Notes: a model not told the origin generated them from the sequence alone. Positions 54,387 through 63,877 are shown, counted from the stretch's first letter. The stretch: DNA of 64,000 nucleotides from Sphingomonas beigongshangi (GCF_016820445.1 NZ_JADHDT010000008.1:213558-277557); one strand, 5' to 3'. Translations and numbers: made by a program.

Positions 54387-54755
54387 ATGCGCCGCATCAT
54401 CCGCGCTCTCTCGTTGATAGGCAGCCTGGCCGCTGCCACACCTGCCCTGGCCCAGGACCGCACGACGGCGGCGGATCAGCAGTCGCCGGCCTTCGCGGAT
54501 GGCACCGTGCTCGGAGACGCCGATCTCGGCACGGTTGCGGGCCGCGAGGATCGCGGTACGCAGATCGCCGCCGCCGACCAGCGCAACACGGTGTCGAACA
54601 ATTCGGTCACCGGCAATTCGGTGACGGGGTCGGTGACGATCGACGGCCATGCGTTTTCGAACCTGTCCGGCCTCGCCGTCATCAGCGCCAACAGCGGCAA
54701 CAACGTCGCGATCAATTCGGCGATGAACGTCGTCATCAACCTCGGTCCGCAATGA
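54387..54755 (+). CDS. Small exported protein sharing the subunit motif (FapA/FapB position)
   Basis: 122 residues from ATG 54387 (AAAGGGG upstream). The signal ends PALAQ (about residue 23). A short acidic middle leads to a C-terminal region, about 68-122, rich in Asn, Ser, Val and Gly. Its GHAFSNLSGLAVISANSGNNVAIN repeats the pattern of the long protein's C-terminus (AF/FxN, then G, then Asn-Gly-Asn). It could be a minor subunit or nucleator like FapB, or a chaperone-like FapA. No Cys is present. Its stop overlaps the C39 peptidase start (ATGA), so they are coupled. Confidence 0.8.
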   Translation: MRRIIRALSLIGSLAAATPALAQDRTTAADQQSPAFADGTVLGDADLGTVAGREDRGTQIAAADQRNTVSNNSVTGNSVTGSVTIDGHAFSNLSGLAVISANSGNNVAINSAMNVVINLGPQ

Positions 54756-55459
54756 GGCCGACGCCGGCCTGGCTGATCCCGGCGATGCTCGGCCTGACGG
54801 GCTGCGCCGCCACGATCGCGCCTGCCGATCCGCATTTCGCCGGCGCCTCGGGTGCGATCGCCGATTATCAGGTCCCCGTCGCCTCGATGCTGGCGCGCAA
54901 GTTTGCTACCGTCGTGCGTCAGCAATATGACTTCAGCTGCGGCTCCGCCGCACTCGCCACGCTGCTGCGCTATCATTACGGCCTGCCGCGGTCGGAGGCG
55001 GACGTCTTCACCGGCATGTGGCGTCAGGGCGACCAGGCCAACATCCGCAAGGTCGGCTTCTCGCTGCTCGACATGAAACGCTATCTCGCCGACAGCCATC
55101 TCCAGTCCGACGGCTACAAGGTGACGCTGGATGCGATCGCGGCACGGCGGCTGCCCGGGATCGCGTTGATCACCTACAAGGGCTATCGTCATTTCGTCGT
55201 CGTCAAAGGGATCACCGCCGATACGGTGCTGCTCGGCGATCCCAGCCTGGGCCTTCACGCCATGCCGCGTGAGGCGTTTCAACGCATGTGGAACGGCGTC
55301 TATTTCGTGCTGAACTCGGCGACGCCCGTCGGCACGAGCAATTTCAACGGCGTCCGCCAATGGCAACCGCTCGCACGCGCGCCGATCAATACGCCCTTCC
55401 TGGATCCGCTCAGTCTGCAGGCGCTGACGCTGAGCGCGCCCTTCTACCGGGACTTCTGA
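54752..55459 (+). CDS. C39-family peptidase lipoprotein (FapD-like)
   Basis: 235 residues from ATG 54752. The lipoprotein signal gives Cys18 (GLTGC). The C39 catalytic set is complete and spaced as in the exporter at 9598: Gln57, Cys63 (FSCGSAALATLL), His147 (YRHFVVV) and Asp163 (GDPSLG). Unlike PCATs it is free-standing and periplasmic or membrane-anchored. FapD in the Pseudomonas amyloid operon is this kind of C39-type protease and is needed for fibre export. Its substrate here may be a subunit or the barrel plug. It is coupled to the small upstream gene and two bases from the next. Confidence 0.88.
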   Translation: MRPTPAWLIPAMLGLTGCAATIAPADPHFAGASGAIADYQVPVASMLARKFATVVRQQYDFSCGSAALATLLRYHYGLPRSEADVFTGMWRQGDQANIRKVGFSLLDMKRYLADSHLQSDGYKVTLDAIAARRLPGIALITYKGYRHFVVVKGITADTVLLGDPSLGLHAMPREAFQRMWNGVYFVLNSATPVGTSNFNGVRQWQPLARAPINTPFLDPLSLQALTLSAPFYRDF

Positions 55460-55461
55460 CG

Positions 55462-56184
55462 ATGCGCGCACTTCTTATCGGCTGTGCACTTGTGGGAGCG
55501 GCCACACCGGCGACCATCGTGCGGGGCCAGGACTTCGGCCCTCCGCTGCCCGAGGCGGAACTCGCGACGCAGACCGGGAAGTTCATTCTGCCGGGGGGCG
55601 GCTCGCTGGCCCTCTCGGTCACCAGCGACACGTTGCTCAACGGAACGCCGATCCTGCGGACCGTGCTGACGATCGATCAGGGCTCCACGCTGCAGGTCTT
55701 CGGTCGCGACGGTAGCGTCGCGACACCCGCCGGGGGCACCGAAACCGCGACCGGCGCCGGCACCGCCCCTACACTCGCGAACGGTGTGTCGGTGCTGTTC
55801 AACCGCCCGACGGGCGCGCAGATCACGCTGCCCACGGTCAGTACCGTCCGCACCGGCGCTACGTCCACCGAAGCGCAGGCGGGCTTGGTGCCGATCGCCG
55901 TGGTGGCAGGTGGCCCGGCGGTGCGGACGCCCGATGGCCTCGTCTCGCTTTCCACGCTGCCCAACGGGTCGCAGGTGATGCTGGTCGGGGACCAGATCGG
56001 TGTCGCGCATCTGGTCGGCCAATCGGTCGCGACCGCGATCCTCAATGCGGGCAACGATCGTACGATCGATACGGTGACGACGATTGGCATCGATCTGCAT
56101 GATGCGACCGCACTGACACTCGGCAGCGCGGTGTTGAAGGTGGATGCACTGGCGGCCGACGCCGGTCGGGGCATGGTACGCTGA
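55462..56184 (+). CDS. Exported protein of unknown family (FapE position)
   Basis: 240 residues, with a probable signal (MRALLIGCALVGAATPA, cut near VRGQ). The mature part is rich in Thr, Val, Gly and Ala with beta-strand-like spacing (GGSLALSVTSDTLLNGTPILR, in part) and no membrane helix. The only Cys is in the signal, whereas FapE proteins usually carry a C-terminal Cys pair. I recognise no family. It lies two bases after the C39 peptidase stop and 38 bases before the barrel gene, so it surely belongs to this unit. A role as minor subunit or secretion helper is possible. Confidence 0.75.
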   Translation: MRALLIGCALVGAATPATIVRGQDFGPPLPEAELATQTGKFILPGGGSLALSVTSDTLLNGTPILRTVLTIDQGSTLQVFGRDGSVATPAGGTETATGAGTAPTLANGVSVLFNRPTGAQITLPTVSTVRTGATSTEAQAGLVPIAVVAGGPAVRTPDGLVSLSTLPNGSQVMLVGDQIGVAHLVGQSVATAILNAGNDRTIDTVTTIGIDLHDATALTLGSAVLKVDALAADAGRGMVR

Positions 56185-56222
56185 CAGTGCGGGAAACACG
56201 AACATTCGCCGGGGGGAACGAC

Positions 56223-57575
56223 ATGATACGAAGCTGGCGCATAGCCCTGATCGCAGCGACGATCCTGACGCCGGCTGCCGGTCATGCGCAGTCGCGGCCC
56301 TCCGGTCAGTCGCTCGGTCAGACGAAGATCCTGCAGCGTGAGCTTGAGGCCGCGCGCGCCGAGATCGCGGCCCAGCGCCGGCAGATCGAGGCGCAGGAGG
56401 CACGCCTCGCGGCGCTGGAAGCGCGGATGGGCAGCCTCGTCTTGGCGACGGGGGCCGCCGCCAGCGGTCCGGGCGCGACGCAGCCGGCCGCCGCCGTCGC
56501 GCAGGCGAGCGCGGCCAGCACGCCGGGCGACCCCGCGACGATGGTCGCGGCCACGCCCACGCCACGGCTCGAGAGCGTCGGCACGCGTCCCGCCGATCGA
56601 GACCGTCCGCCCGAGGTGGCGGTCCTCGGCAGCGAGGGCAGCGTCGTCACGCGCAAGGGCCAGCTTACCGGCGAGCTTCAGTTCGACTACGCCCGAGCCG
56701 ATCGTAACCGGGCATTGTTCCGCGGCATCGAAATCGTCGAATCGGTGCTGGTCGGCGAATTCAACATCAACGAAAGCCGGCAGGACATCATAACCGGGTC
56801 ACTGGCGGCGCGCTACGGCGTCACCGACCGGCTGGAGCTCGGCGCGCGGGTACCCTTCGTGCAGCGCTGGGACACCTCCGTGCTGGTGCCTGTCCAGGGC
56901 AGTACGAACAACGATGCCGCGCGCGAGATAAACAGCTCCACGCGGGGGAGCGGGATCGGCGACGTCGAACTGTCGGCGCGCTACCAGATCCTCACCGGGC
57001 GACGGGGTCTTCCCTATCTCGTGGGCAATCTTCAGGTCGTCGCACCGACCGGCAGCGACCCGTTCGCCGTACCGCGGCTGGCAACCGGCGAAGCCACCAA
57101 GGCTGCGACGGGGGCCGGCTTTTGGGGCGTGTCGCCCAGCATCACGGCCATCCTGCCGAGCGATCCGGCGGTCCTGTTCGGGACGATCGGCTATACCCGC
57201 AACTTCGGCAAGAGCGTGAATACCGAAATCCCGCCGGTACGCATCAACTACGTCAAGCCGGGCGATGCGCTGTCGTTCAGCGCGGGCATCGGCATTTCGC
57301 TCAACGAGCGCACGTCGATCAATCTGGGTTATGCCCACAGCTGGGCATTCGGCACCCGGACGCGCACCTCGCTGATCAACCCCCGGCCCACCGATCCCGC
57401 GTTTTTCGAGGAGACGTCGCGTGACCTGCAACTTGCCCGGCTGCTGTTCGGCGTGACCTATCGTGCGACCGACCGCGCCAGCATCAACTGGTCGGTGGAG
57501 GTGGGCGCGACCGACGACGCCGCCGATGTGCGAACCGTCCTGCGTGTCCCGCTGGTGTTGATCATGCCGAAATAA
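56223..57575 (+). CDS. Outer-membrane beta-barrel with N-terminal coiled coil (FapF-like)
   Basis: 450 residues from ATG 56223 (GGGGGG upstream). The signal is cut after GHA (residue 22). A heptad-rich coiled coil spans about 35-70 (LQRELEAARAEIAAQRRQIE, in part), followed by an Ala/Pro/Thr linker (about 70-135). The rest (about 150-450) is a transporter-type barrel with alternating strands and an aliphatic end (VPLVLIMPK). FapF has just this order: an N-terminal coiled-coil plug, a linker and a trimeric barrel that secretes Fap fibres. Here it closes the run after the subunits and C39 peptidase. A plain porin is the alternative; position and coiled coil favour FapF. Confidence 0.83.
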   Translation: MIRSWRIALIAATILTPAAGHAQSRPSGQSLGQTKILQRELEAARAEIAAQRRQIEAQEARLAALEARMGSLVLATGAAASGPGATQPAAAVAQASAASTPGDPATMVAATPTPRLESVGTRPADRDRPPEVAVLGSEGSVVTRKGQLTGELQFDYARADRNRALFRGIEIVESVLVGEFNINESRQDIITGSLAARYGVTDRLELGARVPFVQRWDTSVLVPVQGSTNNDAAREINSSTRGSGIGDVELSARYQILTGRRGLPYLVGNLQVVAPTGSDPFAVPRLATGEATKAATGAGFWGVSPSITAILPSDPAVLFGTIGYTRNFGKSVNTEIPPVRINYVKPGDALSFSAGIGISLNERTSINLGYAHSWAFGTRTRTSLINPRPTDPAFFEETSRDLQLARLLFGVTYRATDRASINWSVEVGATDDAADVRTVLRVPLVLIMPK

Positions 57576-57846
57576 CGCCGGGACACGGGCGCCGAACTGC
57601 CTGGGGCTGCAAGCCGGCCTGGCCGGCGCGCCTGGCGAACAACCGAGCGATCGCTCCCGCCCCACCAGATGCGGCCAGTGCCCCCGCACGCATTCCCGTC
57701 GCGCATGACGACGGGGACGCTAGACCCAGCGCCGGCCTAGTTTGATCCAAGTGCGCGGAAGCGGTATCCGGCGAAGGCTGGGTTGCATCGCGTCCCCTCG
57801 GTCGCCTAGCTTTCGCCAAAACACCGTATGGTCAGGGGAAATCGGC

Positions 57847-59673
57847 ATGGATCGTCGCACCTTCATTCTTTCCAGTGCGGCAACCGCCGGATTGACCGCG
57901 CTCCCCGCCCGCAACGGCTTGGCACAGGCACCCGCCGGCCCGGCAGCGACGCCATCGCCGGGCGATGCGCGACTGAACGCCGCGTTCGACCAGGTGCTCG
58001 ACCAAACCGTTCGCGCGTCACCGGAATTCGCCACCTCGCTTGGCCTCGACACCGGCAGCAACGCTGATCTGCGGCACAAGCTGGGTGACAACAGCTATGC
58101 CGCCATCGCCAGGGATCTGGCGCGAAACCGGAAAGCCTATGCGCTGATCACGGCCGTCGACCCTGCCTCGCTCTCGCCGCAGGCGCGCATCGATCGCGAG
58201 GTTGTTCTGTACAACATCAAATCGAACATAGTCGGGCCGGAGCAGTTCGGCCTGTCCTCGCCGCAGCGCCCCTACCCCATCTCCCAACAGGATGGCGTCT
58301 ACTTCTCGCTGCCGGATTTCCTCGCCTCGACCCATCCGGTCAAGACGGCCGAGGATGCGCAGGCCTATCTCGATCGCCTCGCGCTGATGTCTCGACAACT
58401 GGACAACCAGACCGAAGTGCAGCGGCTTGAGGCGGCAAAGGGCCGGGTCGCCCCCGATTTCTCGCTTGATCTCGCGCTCGGCCAGATGGCGAAACTCAGG
58501 TCCCCCGCCCCCGCGGACAGTCAGCTGGTCCAGGCGCTGACCCGCCGCACGAGCGCGGCAAACATCACCGGTGACTGGCAAGCCCGCGCCGCCCGTATCG
58601 TCGCTGAACAGGTCTATCCGGCGCTCGACCGGCAGATCACTTTGCTCCGTTCGCTGCGACCGTCGGCTCGCAGCGCGGCCGGCGTCTGGGCCTTGCCGGA
58701 CGGCGATCGGCTCTATGCCGCGGCACTGGCGCAGGCGACCACCACGACCCTGTCGCCCGACGATGTGCATCGCATGGGCCTGGAACAGGTCGCCGAACTC
58801 ACCGCGCAGCTCGATCCGATCCTGCGCGGCCAGGGTCTGACGCAAGGCAGCGTGGGCGCCCGTCTCGACCAGCTCAACCGCCTGCCGGCGCAGCTGTTTG
58901 CGGATAGCGACGCGGGACGAGCGGCGTTGCTCGCCAGCCTCAACGCCAGCGTACGGGCGATGCAGGCGCGTCTGCCGCAGGCGTTCACCAATCCACCCAA
59001 CGCCCCGCTGGAGATCAAGCGCGTCGCGCCGGAGATCCAGGACGGCGCACCGAACGGCTATTACTTCCGCGCGCCGCTCGATGGTTCGCGTGCCGCGATC
59101 TACTGGATCAATCTCAAGAGCGTTGCCGACTGGCCGAAATACTCGCTGCCGAGCCTGACCTACCACGAAGGCGTGCCCGGCCATCACCTGCAGATTTCGA
59201 CCGCGCAGCGCGCGCCTACGCACCCATTGCGCAAGATCGCCTTCTTCAACGCCTATCTCGAAGGCTGGGCACTCTATGCGGAGCAGCTGGCCGACGAACT
59301 CGGCGGCTATGCGTCGCCCGTCGAACGCGCGGGCTATCTGCAGTCCTTCCTGTTCCGCGCCGCGCGGCTCGTGGTGGACACCGGTATCCATACCAAGCGT
59401 TGGACGCACGATCAGGCGACCCGGTATCTCGTGGATACGGTCGGTTTCGCACCGGGTCGGTCGCAGCGCGAGGTCGAACGCTATTGCGTCTCGCCGGGGC
59501 AAGCCTGCAGCTACAAGATCGGACATGCCGCGTGGCTGCGCGCGCGCGAGAAGGCCAAGGCGATCGCTGGCGCACGGTTCGACATCAAGCATTTCCATGA
59601 CGTGCTGGAGGCCGGCGCCATGCCGCTTTCCATGCTGGAGCGGATCGTCGAGGAGCGTGCTCGGATGGTCTGA
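57847..59673 (+). CDS. DUF885 family metallopeptidase-like exported protein
   Basis: 608 residues from ATG 57847 (GGGGAAAT upstream). The N-terminus MDRRTFILSSAATAGLTALPA looks Tat-like. The DUF885 zinc motif HEGVPGHH spans residues 440-447, with a downstream Glu in YLEGWALYAEQLADELG. DUF885 proteins are sphingomonad- and xanthomonad-rich, periplasmic or lipoprotein hydrolases thought to act as carboxypeptidases. Length is typical. The 271 bases before it, after the barrel gene, contain GC-rich repeats but no gene. Confidence 0.88.
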   Translation: MDRRTFILSSAATAGLTALPARNGLAQAPAGPAATPSPGDARLNAAFDQVLDQTVRASPEFATSLGLDTGSNADLRHKLGDNSYAAIARDLARNRKAYALITAVDPASLSPQARIDREVVLYNIKSNIVGPEQFGLSSPQRPYPISQQDGVYFSLPDFLASTHPVKTAEDAQAYLDRLALMSRQLDNQTEVQRLEAAKGRVAPDFSLDLALGQMAKLRSPAPADSQLVQALTRRTSAANITGDWQARAARIVAEQVYPALDRQITLLRSLRPSARSAAGVWALPDGDRLYAAALAQATTTTLSPDDVHRMGLEQVAELTAQLDPILRGQGLTQGSVGARLDQLNRLPAQLFADSDAGRAALLASLNASVRAMQARLPQAFTNPPNAPLEIKRVAPEIQDGAPNGYYFRAPLDGSRAAIYWINLKSVADWPKYSLPSLTYHEGVPGHHLQISTAQRAPTHPLRKIAFFNAYLEGWALYAEQLADELGGYASPVERAGYLQSFLFRAARLVVDTGIHTKRWTHDQATRYLVDTVGFAPGRSQREVERYCVSPGQACSYKIGHAAWLRAREKAKAIAGARFDIKHFHDVLEAGAMPLSMLERIVEERARMV

Positions 59674-59690
59674 CCGCACAGGCGAGATGT

Positions 59691-59744
59691 ATCGGCATTT
59701 TCCGATGGGATTTGACCATGGTCGAAACATCGGGTAATGCCGAT
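59691..59744 (+). promoter_or_regulatory. Paired palindromes upstream of arsR, candidate ArsR operator
   Basis: ATCGG-N6-CCGAT occurs twice (59691-59706 and 59729-59744), centre to centre 38 bp. The two flank a further palindrome, GACCATGGTC. The element ends two bases before the ArsR-like ATG. Binding of two dimers would block transcription of arsR-arsC-acr3, as expected for auto-repression relieved by arsenite. Confidence 0.65.
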
Positions 59745-59746
59745 GC

Positions 59747-60076
59747 ATGATGACCGACGACGCGCTGGTTGCGCTCTCCGCGCTTGCGCACCCGACGCGC
59801 CTGGAGGCGTTCCGGCTGCTGGTGCGACACGCGCCTGAGGGGCTTTCGACGGGCGCCCTCGTCGAGGCGGTCGGGCTGACGCAGAGTACGCTGTCCACGC
59901 ACCTTGCCGTTCTGGCAAAGGCGGGTCTCGTCGTCGCCGAGAAACGTGGCCGCCAACAGATCCAGCATGCCGATCTGGACACGCTGCGCAGGCTCATGAC
60001 CTTCCTGGCGAGGGACTGCTGCGAGGGGCGACCCGAATTGTGCGAGCCGCTGCTCGCCGATCTTTCCTGCTGCTGA
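59747..60076 (+). CDS. arsR: ArsR-family arsenic-responsive repressor
   Basis: 109 residues from ATG 59747 (ATG 59750 possible). The winged-helix DNA-binding part is LSTGALVEAVGLTQSTLSTHLAVLAKAGLV (in part), about residues 33-65. The C-terminal cysteines Cys91, Cys92 and Cys99 (DCCEGRPELC) and the end pair Cys108-Cys109 recall the As(III) site of ArsR from Acidithiobacillus ferrooxidans rather than the E. coli alpha-3 site. It heads an ars operon and probably binds the paired palindromes just upstream. Confidence 0.9.
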   Translation: MMTDDALVALSALAHPTRLEAFRLLVRHAPEGLSTGALVEAVGLTQSTLSTHLAVLAKAGLVVAEKRGRQQIQHADLDTLRRLMTFLARDCCEGRPELCEPLLADLSCC

Positions 60077-60090
60077 CGACGGAAGCGCTT

Positions 60091-60519
60091 ATGACCATCG
60101 ACATCGTCATCTACCACAATCCTGCGTGCGGCACGTCACGCAACACGCTGGCTCTGATCCGCAACGCGGGCATCGAGCCGCATGTCGTCGAATATCTGAA
60201 GACGCCCCCGTCGCGCACGCAATTGACCCATCTCATAACCCGCGCCGGCATCACCCCGCGTCAATTGCTGCGCGAGAAGAATACGCCCTATGGCGAACTT
60301 GGCCTGGCGGACGAGTCCCTGACCGACGACGCGCTCGTCGATGCGATGATGGCGCATCCGATGCTGATCAACCGTCCCCTGGTCGTCTCACCATTGGGCG
60401 TGCGCCTGTGCCGGCCATCGGAAATGGTGCTCGACATCCTGCCCGAGCCGCAGCGCGGCGCCTTCGCCAAGGAAGACGGCGAACAGGTCGTCGACGCCGA
60501 CGGCCGACGGGTACGCTGA
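60091..60519 (+). CDS. arsC: Arsenate reductase, glutaredoxin-coupled type
   Basis: 142 residues from ATG 60091, matching E. coli ArsC length (141). The catalytic motif is HNPACGTSRNT, with Cys13. Downstream arginines of the active site lie in LLREKNTPY and INRPLVV. It reduces arsenate to arsenite using glutathione and glutaredoxin. Its stop shares one base with the acr3 start (TGATG), so reduction and export are coupled. Confidence 0.94.
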   Translation: MTIDIVIYHNPACGTSRNTLALIRNAGIEPHVVEYLKTPPSRTQLTHLITRAGITPRQLLREKNTPYGELGLADESLTDDALVDAMMAHPMLINRPLVVSPLGVRLCRPSEMVLDILPEPQRGAFAKEDGEQVVDADGRRVR

Positions 60520-61583
60520 TGGCGACGGTTCCGGCCGAGGCGCCTGCCTCCGGCATGCGCGCATTCGAACGCTACCTGTCCCTTTGGGTCGCGCTCTGCA
60601 TTCTCGCAGGGATCGGGCTCGGGCATCTCCTGCCCGACGCCTTCGCCAGGATCGCGTCCGCGGAGATCGCGCGGGTCAACCTGATCGTCGCCGGGCTGAT
60701 CTGGCTGATGATCGTCCCCATGCTGCTCAAAATCGATTTCGACGCGCTTGGAAGCGTACGACAGCATTGGAAGGGCGTCGCCGTTACCCTGTTCGTCAAC
60801 TGGGCGGTAAAGCCCTTCTCGATGGCGGCACTGGGCACGATTTTCCTTGGCTGGCTGTTCGCGCCGCTGCTGCCGACGGAGGAGATTCCATCCTATATCG
60901 CCGGACTCATCCTGCTGGCCGCGGCGCCATGCACGGCCATGGTCTTTGTCTGGTCGAACCTTTGCGACGGCGAGCCGACCTACACGCTCAGCCAGGTTGC
61001 GCTGAACGACGTTCTGATGGTCTTCCTCTTCGCGCCGCTCGTCGGCTTGCTCCTTGGCGTCGCCTCGGTGACGGTGCCTTGGGCTACGCTTCTGCTTTCC
61101 GTCGCCCTCTACATCGTCGTGCCGGTCGCCGTCGCGCAAGTCCTCCGGAGGGCGATACTGGCGTCGGGCGGGCGCGCGGCGCTCGACCGGCTGCTGGCAG
61201 CGCTCGGGCCGGTTTCGCTCGTCGCGCTGCTCGCGACGCTGGTCCTGCTGTTCGGCTTCCAGGGCGAGCAGATCGTCCGCAAGCCGGCCGTGATCGCGCT
61301 GATCGCGGTCCCAATCCTCATCCAGGTCTATTGCAACGCCGGCATCGCCTATTGGCTGTCCAGGCGGTTGGGCGTCGCCTGGTGCGTAGCGGCGCCGGCA
61401 GCGCTGATCGGCGCGTCCAACTTTTTTGAGCTGGCCGTCGCAGCGGCGATCAGCCTGTTCGGCCTGAAGAGCGGCGCGGCGCTGGCGACGGTGGTCGGCG
61501 TCCTCGTGGAGGTGCCGGTCATGCTCAGCGTGGTCGCGATCGTCAGGCGCACGCGCGGCTGGTACGAGCATGCAGCCCGCTGA
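60519..61583 (+). CDS. acr3: Arsenite efflux permease, ACR3 family
   Basis: 354 residues with about ten membrane segments. The conserved transport Cys is Cys138 in AAAPCTAMVFVWS, with NDVLMVFLFAP and AALIGASNFFELAVA as further family segments. It exports arsenite using the proton gradient, without an ATPase. It is the last gene of arsR-arsC-acr3; no arsH or MFS/methyltransferase genes are present. Confidence 0.93.
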   Translation: MATVPAEAPASGMRAFERYLSLWVALCILAGIGLGHLLPDAFARIASAEIARVNLIVAGLIWLMIVPMLLKIDFDALGSVRQHWKGVAVTLFVNWAVKPFSMAALGTIFLGWLFAPLLPTEEIPSYIAGLILLAAAPCTAMVFVWSNLCDGEPTYTLSQVALNDVLMVFLFAPLVGLLLGVASVTVPWATLLLSVALYIVVPVAVAQVLRRAILASGGRAALDRLLAALGPVSLVALLATLVLLFGFQGEQIVRKPAVIALIAVPILIQVYCNAGIAYWLSRRLGVAWCVAAPAALIGASNFFELAVAAAISLFGLKSGAALATVVGVLVEVPVMLSVVAIVRRTRGWYEHAAR

Positions 61584-61688
61584 GCCAAGGTGCGGGAAAG
61601 GCGCGGGAAGTCAGGCAGCGCACCTGCCTGATCTCTCTTAACCGCCGGGATTTACAGTATTTTAGCCCGCCCCCGATAGGAAGGGCGC

Positions 61689-63651
61689 ATGGCAAAGACC
61701 CTGGTCGGTTGGCTGGCCATTTCCAGAGAGCCAAGCCTGATTCTGGCGCAATATCGCGAGCTGAAGCGGCAGGTGCCGCTGCTGTACAGCTCATCCTCAA
61801 CGCCTCTGCCGTCACCTACACGCATTTCGCCTATGCGCCGGTCTGGGTGACGGTCGGGTTCCTTGGCGCGTTGATCGCGACGTGCGGGTGGCGGATCGTC
61901 TGTTGGCTTCGCGCGCCCGAAGCCCATGCCGTCACGGTGGAAGCCGCGCGGGCCCAACTGGTCAGCACCACGATCCTGCCGGGATATTGGGTGCGGTCTT
62001 CCTGGCCTGGTCGATGCTGATGAACCAATATGGCGGCGTGGAACAGCAGGCCCATGTCGCGCTGTTCATCGCGGCGACCGTGATCGGCTGCATCTTCTGC
62101 CTGTACAATCTGCCGTCCGCGGCGATGTTCGTCACCGCGATCGTCACGGTGCCGTATCTCCTCTACTATCTCTGGCGGGGCGATCCCGTGTTCACTGCGA
62201 TGGCGCTCAACATCGCCCTGGTGACGGGGGTCATGGTGCGCGTGCTGCTGAATGGCTTCGCCGCCTTCACCAACATGATCCGCTCCAAGGCCGAACTCGT
62301 CTGCAAGCAGGAGGAGACCCAGCGCCTCAGCGCCGACAATGCGCATCTCGCGCACACCGACATGCTCACCGGGCTGCCCAATCGTCGTTTCTTCTTCAAT
62401 CGCTTCGAACAATGGCTGCAGGACGCCAAGCGCGAGAACCGCCGCATGGCGGTCGGCGTGCTCGATCTCGACCGCTTCAAGGCGATCAACGACACCTACG
62501 GCCATGCCTGGGGGGACCGCCTGCTCGTCGAGGTGGGTGCGCGGCTGGAAAGTTTCGCGAGCGAGCGCGTCAGCCTTGCCCGGCTGGGCGGCGACGAATT
62601 CGGCGTCCTGTTCGCCGACCCGATTGGCGACGTACGCTCCGCCGGCCAGGCCATGTGCGATGCGTTGTCCAAGCCATTCGTGATCGAAGGACAGACGATT
62701 TCGATCGGCTGCTCGGCCGGCATCGCCACCTGTCCCGACGCCGGCAGTGCCGTGCACGAGCTGTTCGACCGATCCGATTACGCCGCCTATCACATGAAGA
62801 TGAACGGACGCGGCGGTTGCGCCCTGTTCTCGTTCGAGCACGAAAACCTCATCCGATCCGAGCGCGCCGTCGAGACAGCATTGCTCGCGGCCGATCTCGA
62901 GCGCGAACTCCACGTTTGCTACCAGCCGATCCTCTGCACGCACAGCTGCGACGTGCTGTCGGTCGAAGCGCTCGGGCGCTGGACGTCTCCCAGTCTCGGC
63001 CCCGTGCCGCCCGACCGCTTCATCGTCGCCGCGGAGAAGCTGAACATCATCCACGACATAACGATCGCACTGTTCCGCAAGGCGCTGCGCGAATTCGGCG
63101 CCATGCCGCCGTCGATACGCCTGTCGTTCAACCTGTCCGCAAAGGACATCACGTCCCCCGAAACGCTTCGAAAACTGATGGATCTGATTGAAGAAGGCGG
63201 CATCGATCCGAAGCGCATCACCTTCGAGCTGACCGAGACGGCCCTGATGCGCGATTTCCAGGCGGCGGTCCGGGGGATACAGTCGCTGCGGGCGCTGGGA
63301 GCCCGCTTCGCGCTGGACGATTTCGGCGTCGGCTATTCCAGCTTGGGGCACCTGCGGCGCCTCCCATTCGACAAGGTGAAGCTAGACCGCAGCTTCGTCG
63401 AAAACATGGATGAATCCTTCGGCCGCAACATATTCTCGGGCATCCTGGCCTTGTGCCGGACGCTCGAACTCGACTGCGTCGCAGAAGGCGTGGAAACCGA
63501 GGCGCAACTCGCATGGGTCACCAACCTCGGCTGCCAGCGCGTTCAGGGCTATTTTTTCGCCAAACCGATGCCCGCGCTGGAGCTAGCCGCCTGGTTCCTC
63601 GCCCGCACGACGTCGCCGACGCCGACCGTCGACAGCCGCTACGCCCTCTGA
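61689..63651 (+). pseudogene. GGDEF-EAL signalling protein with two apparent single-base deletions
   Basis: The protein begins at ATG 61689 (AGGAAGG upstream, MAKTLVGWLAISREPSL). It changes frame near 61787-61792, continues in another frame to about 61980, then shifts again into the long frame that ends at 63651. One extra C in TACAGC and one extra G in CCGGGA would restore a single reading frame of about 654 residues. The sensor part has several membrane segments (about 30-170). The GGDEF (RLGGDEFGV) and EAL domain (VEALGRW, ELTET, DDFGVGYSS, EGVETE) are intact. It either is a recent pseudogene or reflects sequencing errors; domain motifs look functional. Confidence 0.75.
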
Positions 63652-63877
63652 TCGCAGCGTGGCGATGCGCGCGCGCGAGGATGGCCCAGCGAACGCCCGA
63701 CCGTCGACCGGGCGTGCCGCACGTCGCCCGGGCGTAGGACAGTACGACATCGCCGGCGCCACATAGCTGCACGGCTTCGACAGAATCGTCCCCCCGTACG
63801 GGGCGGCCGCTGCGCCTCACGGCCGATCCGACGAAGAAGGACAGGCCGGACGCCAAGCCTCAAGCGGAATGGCACGC

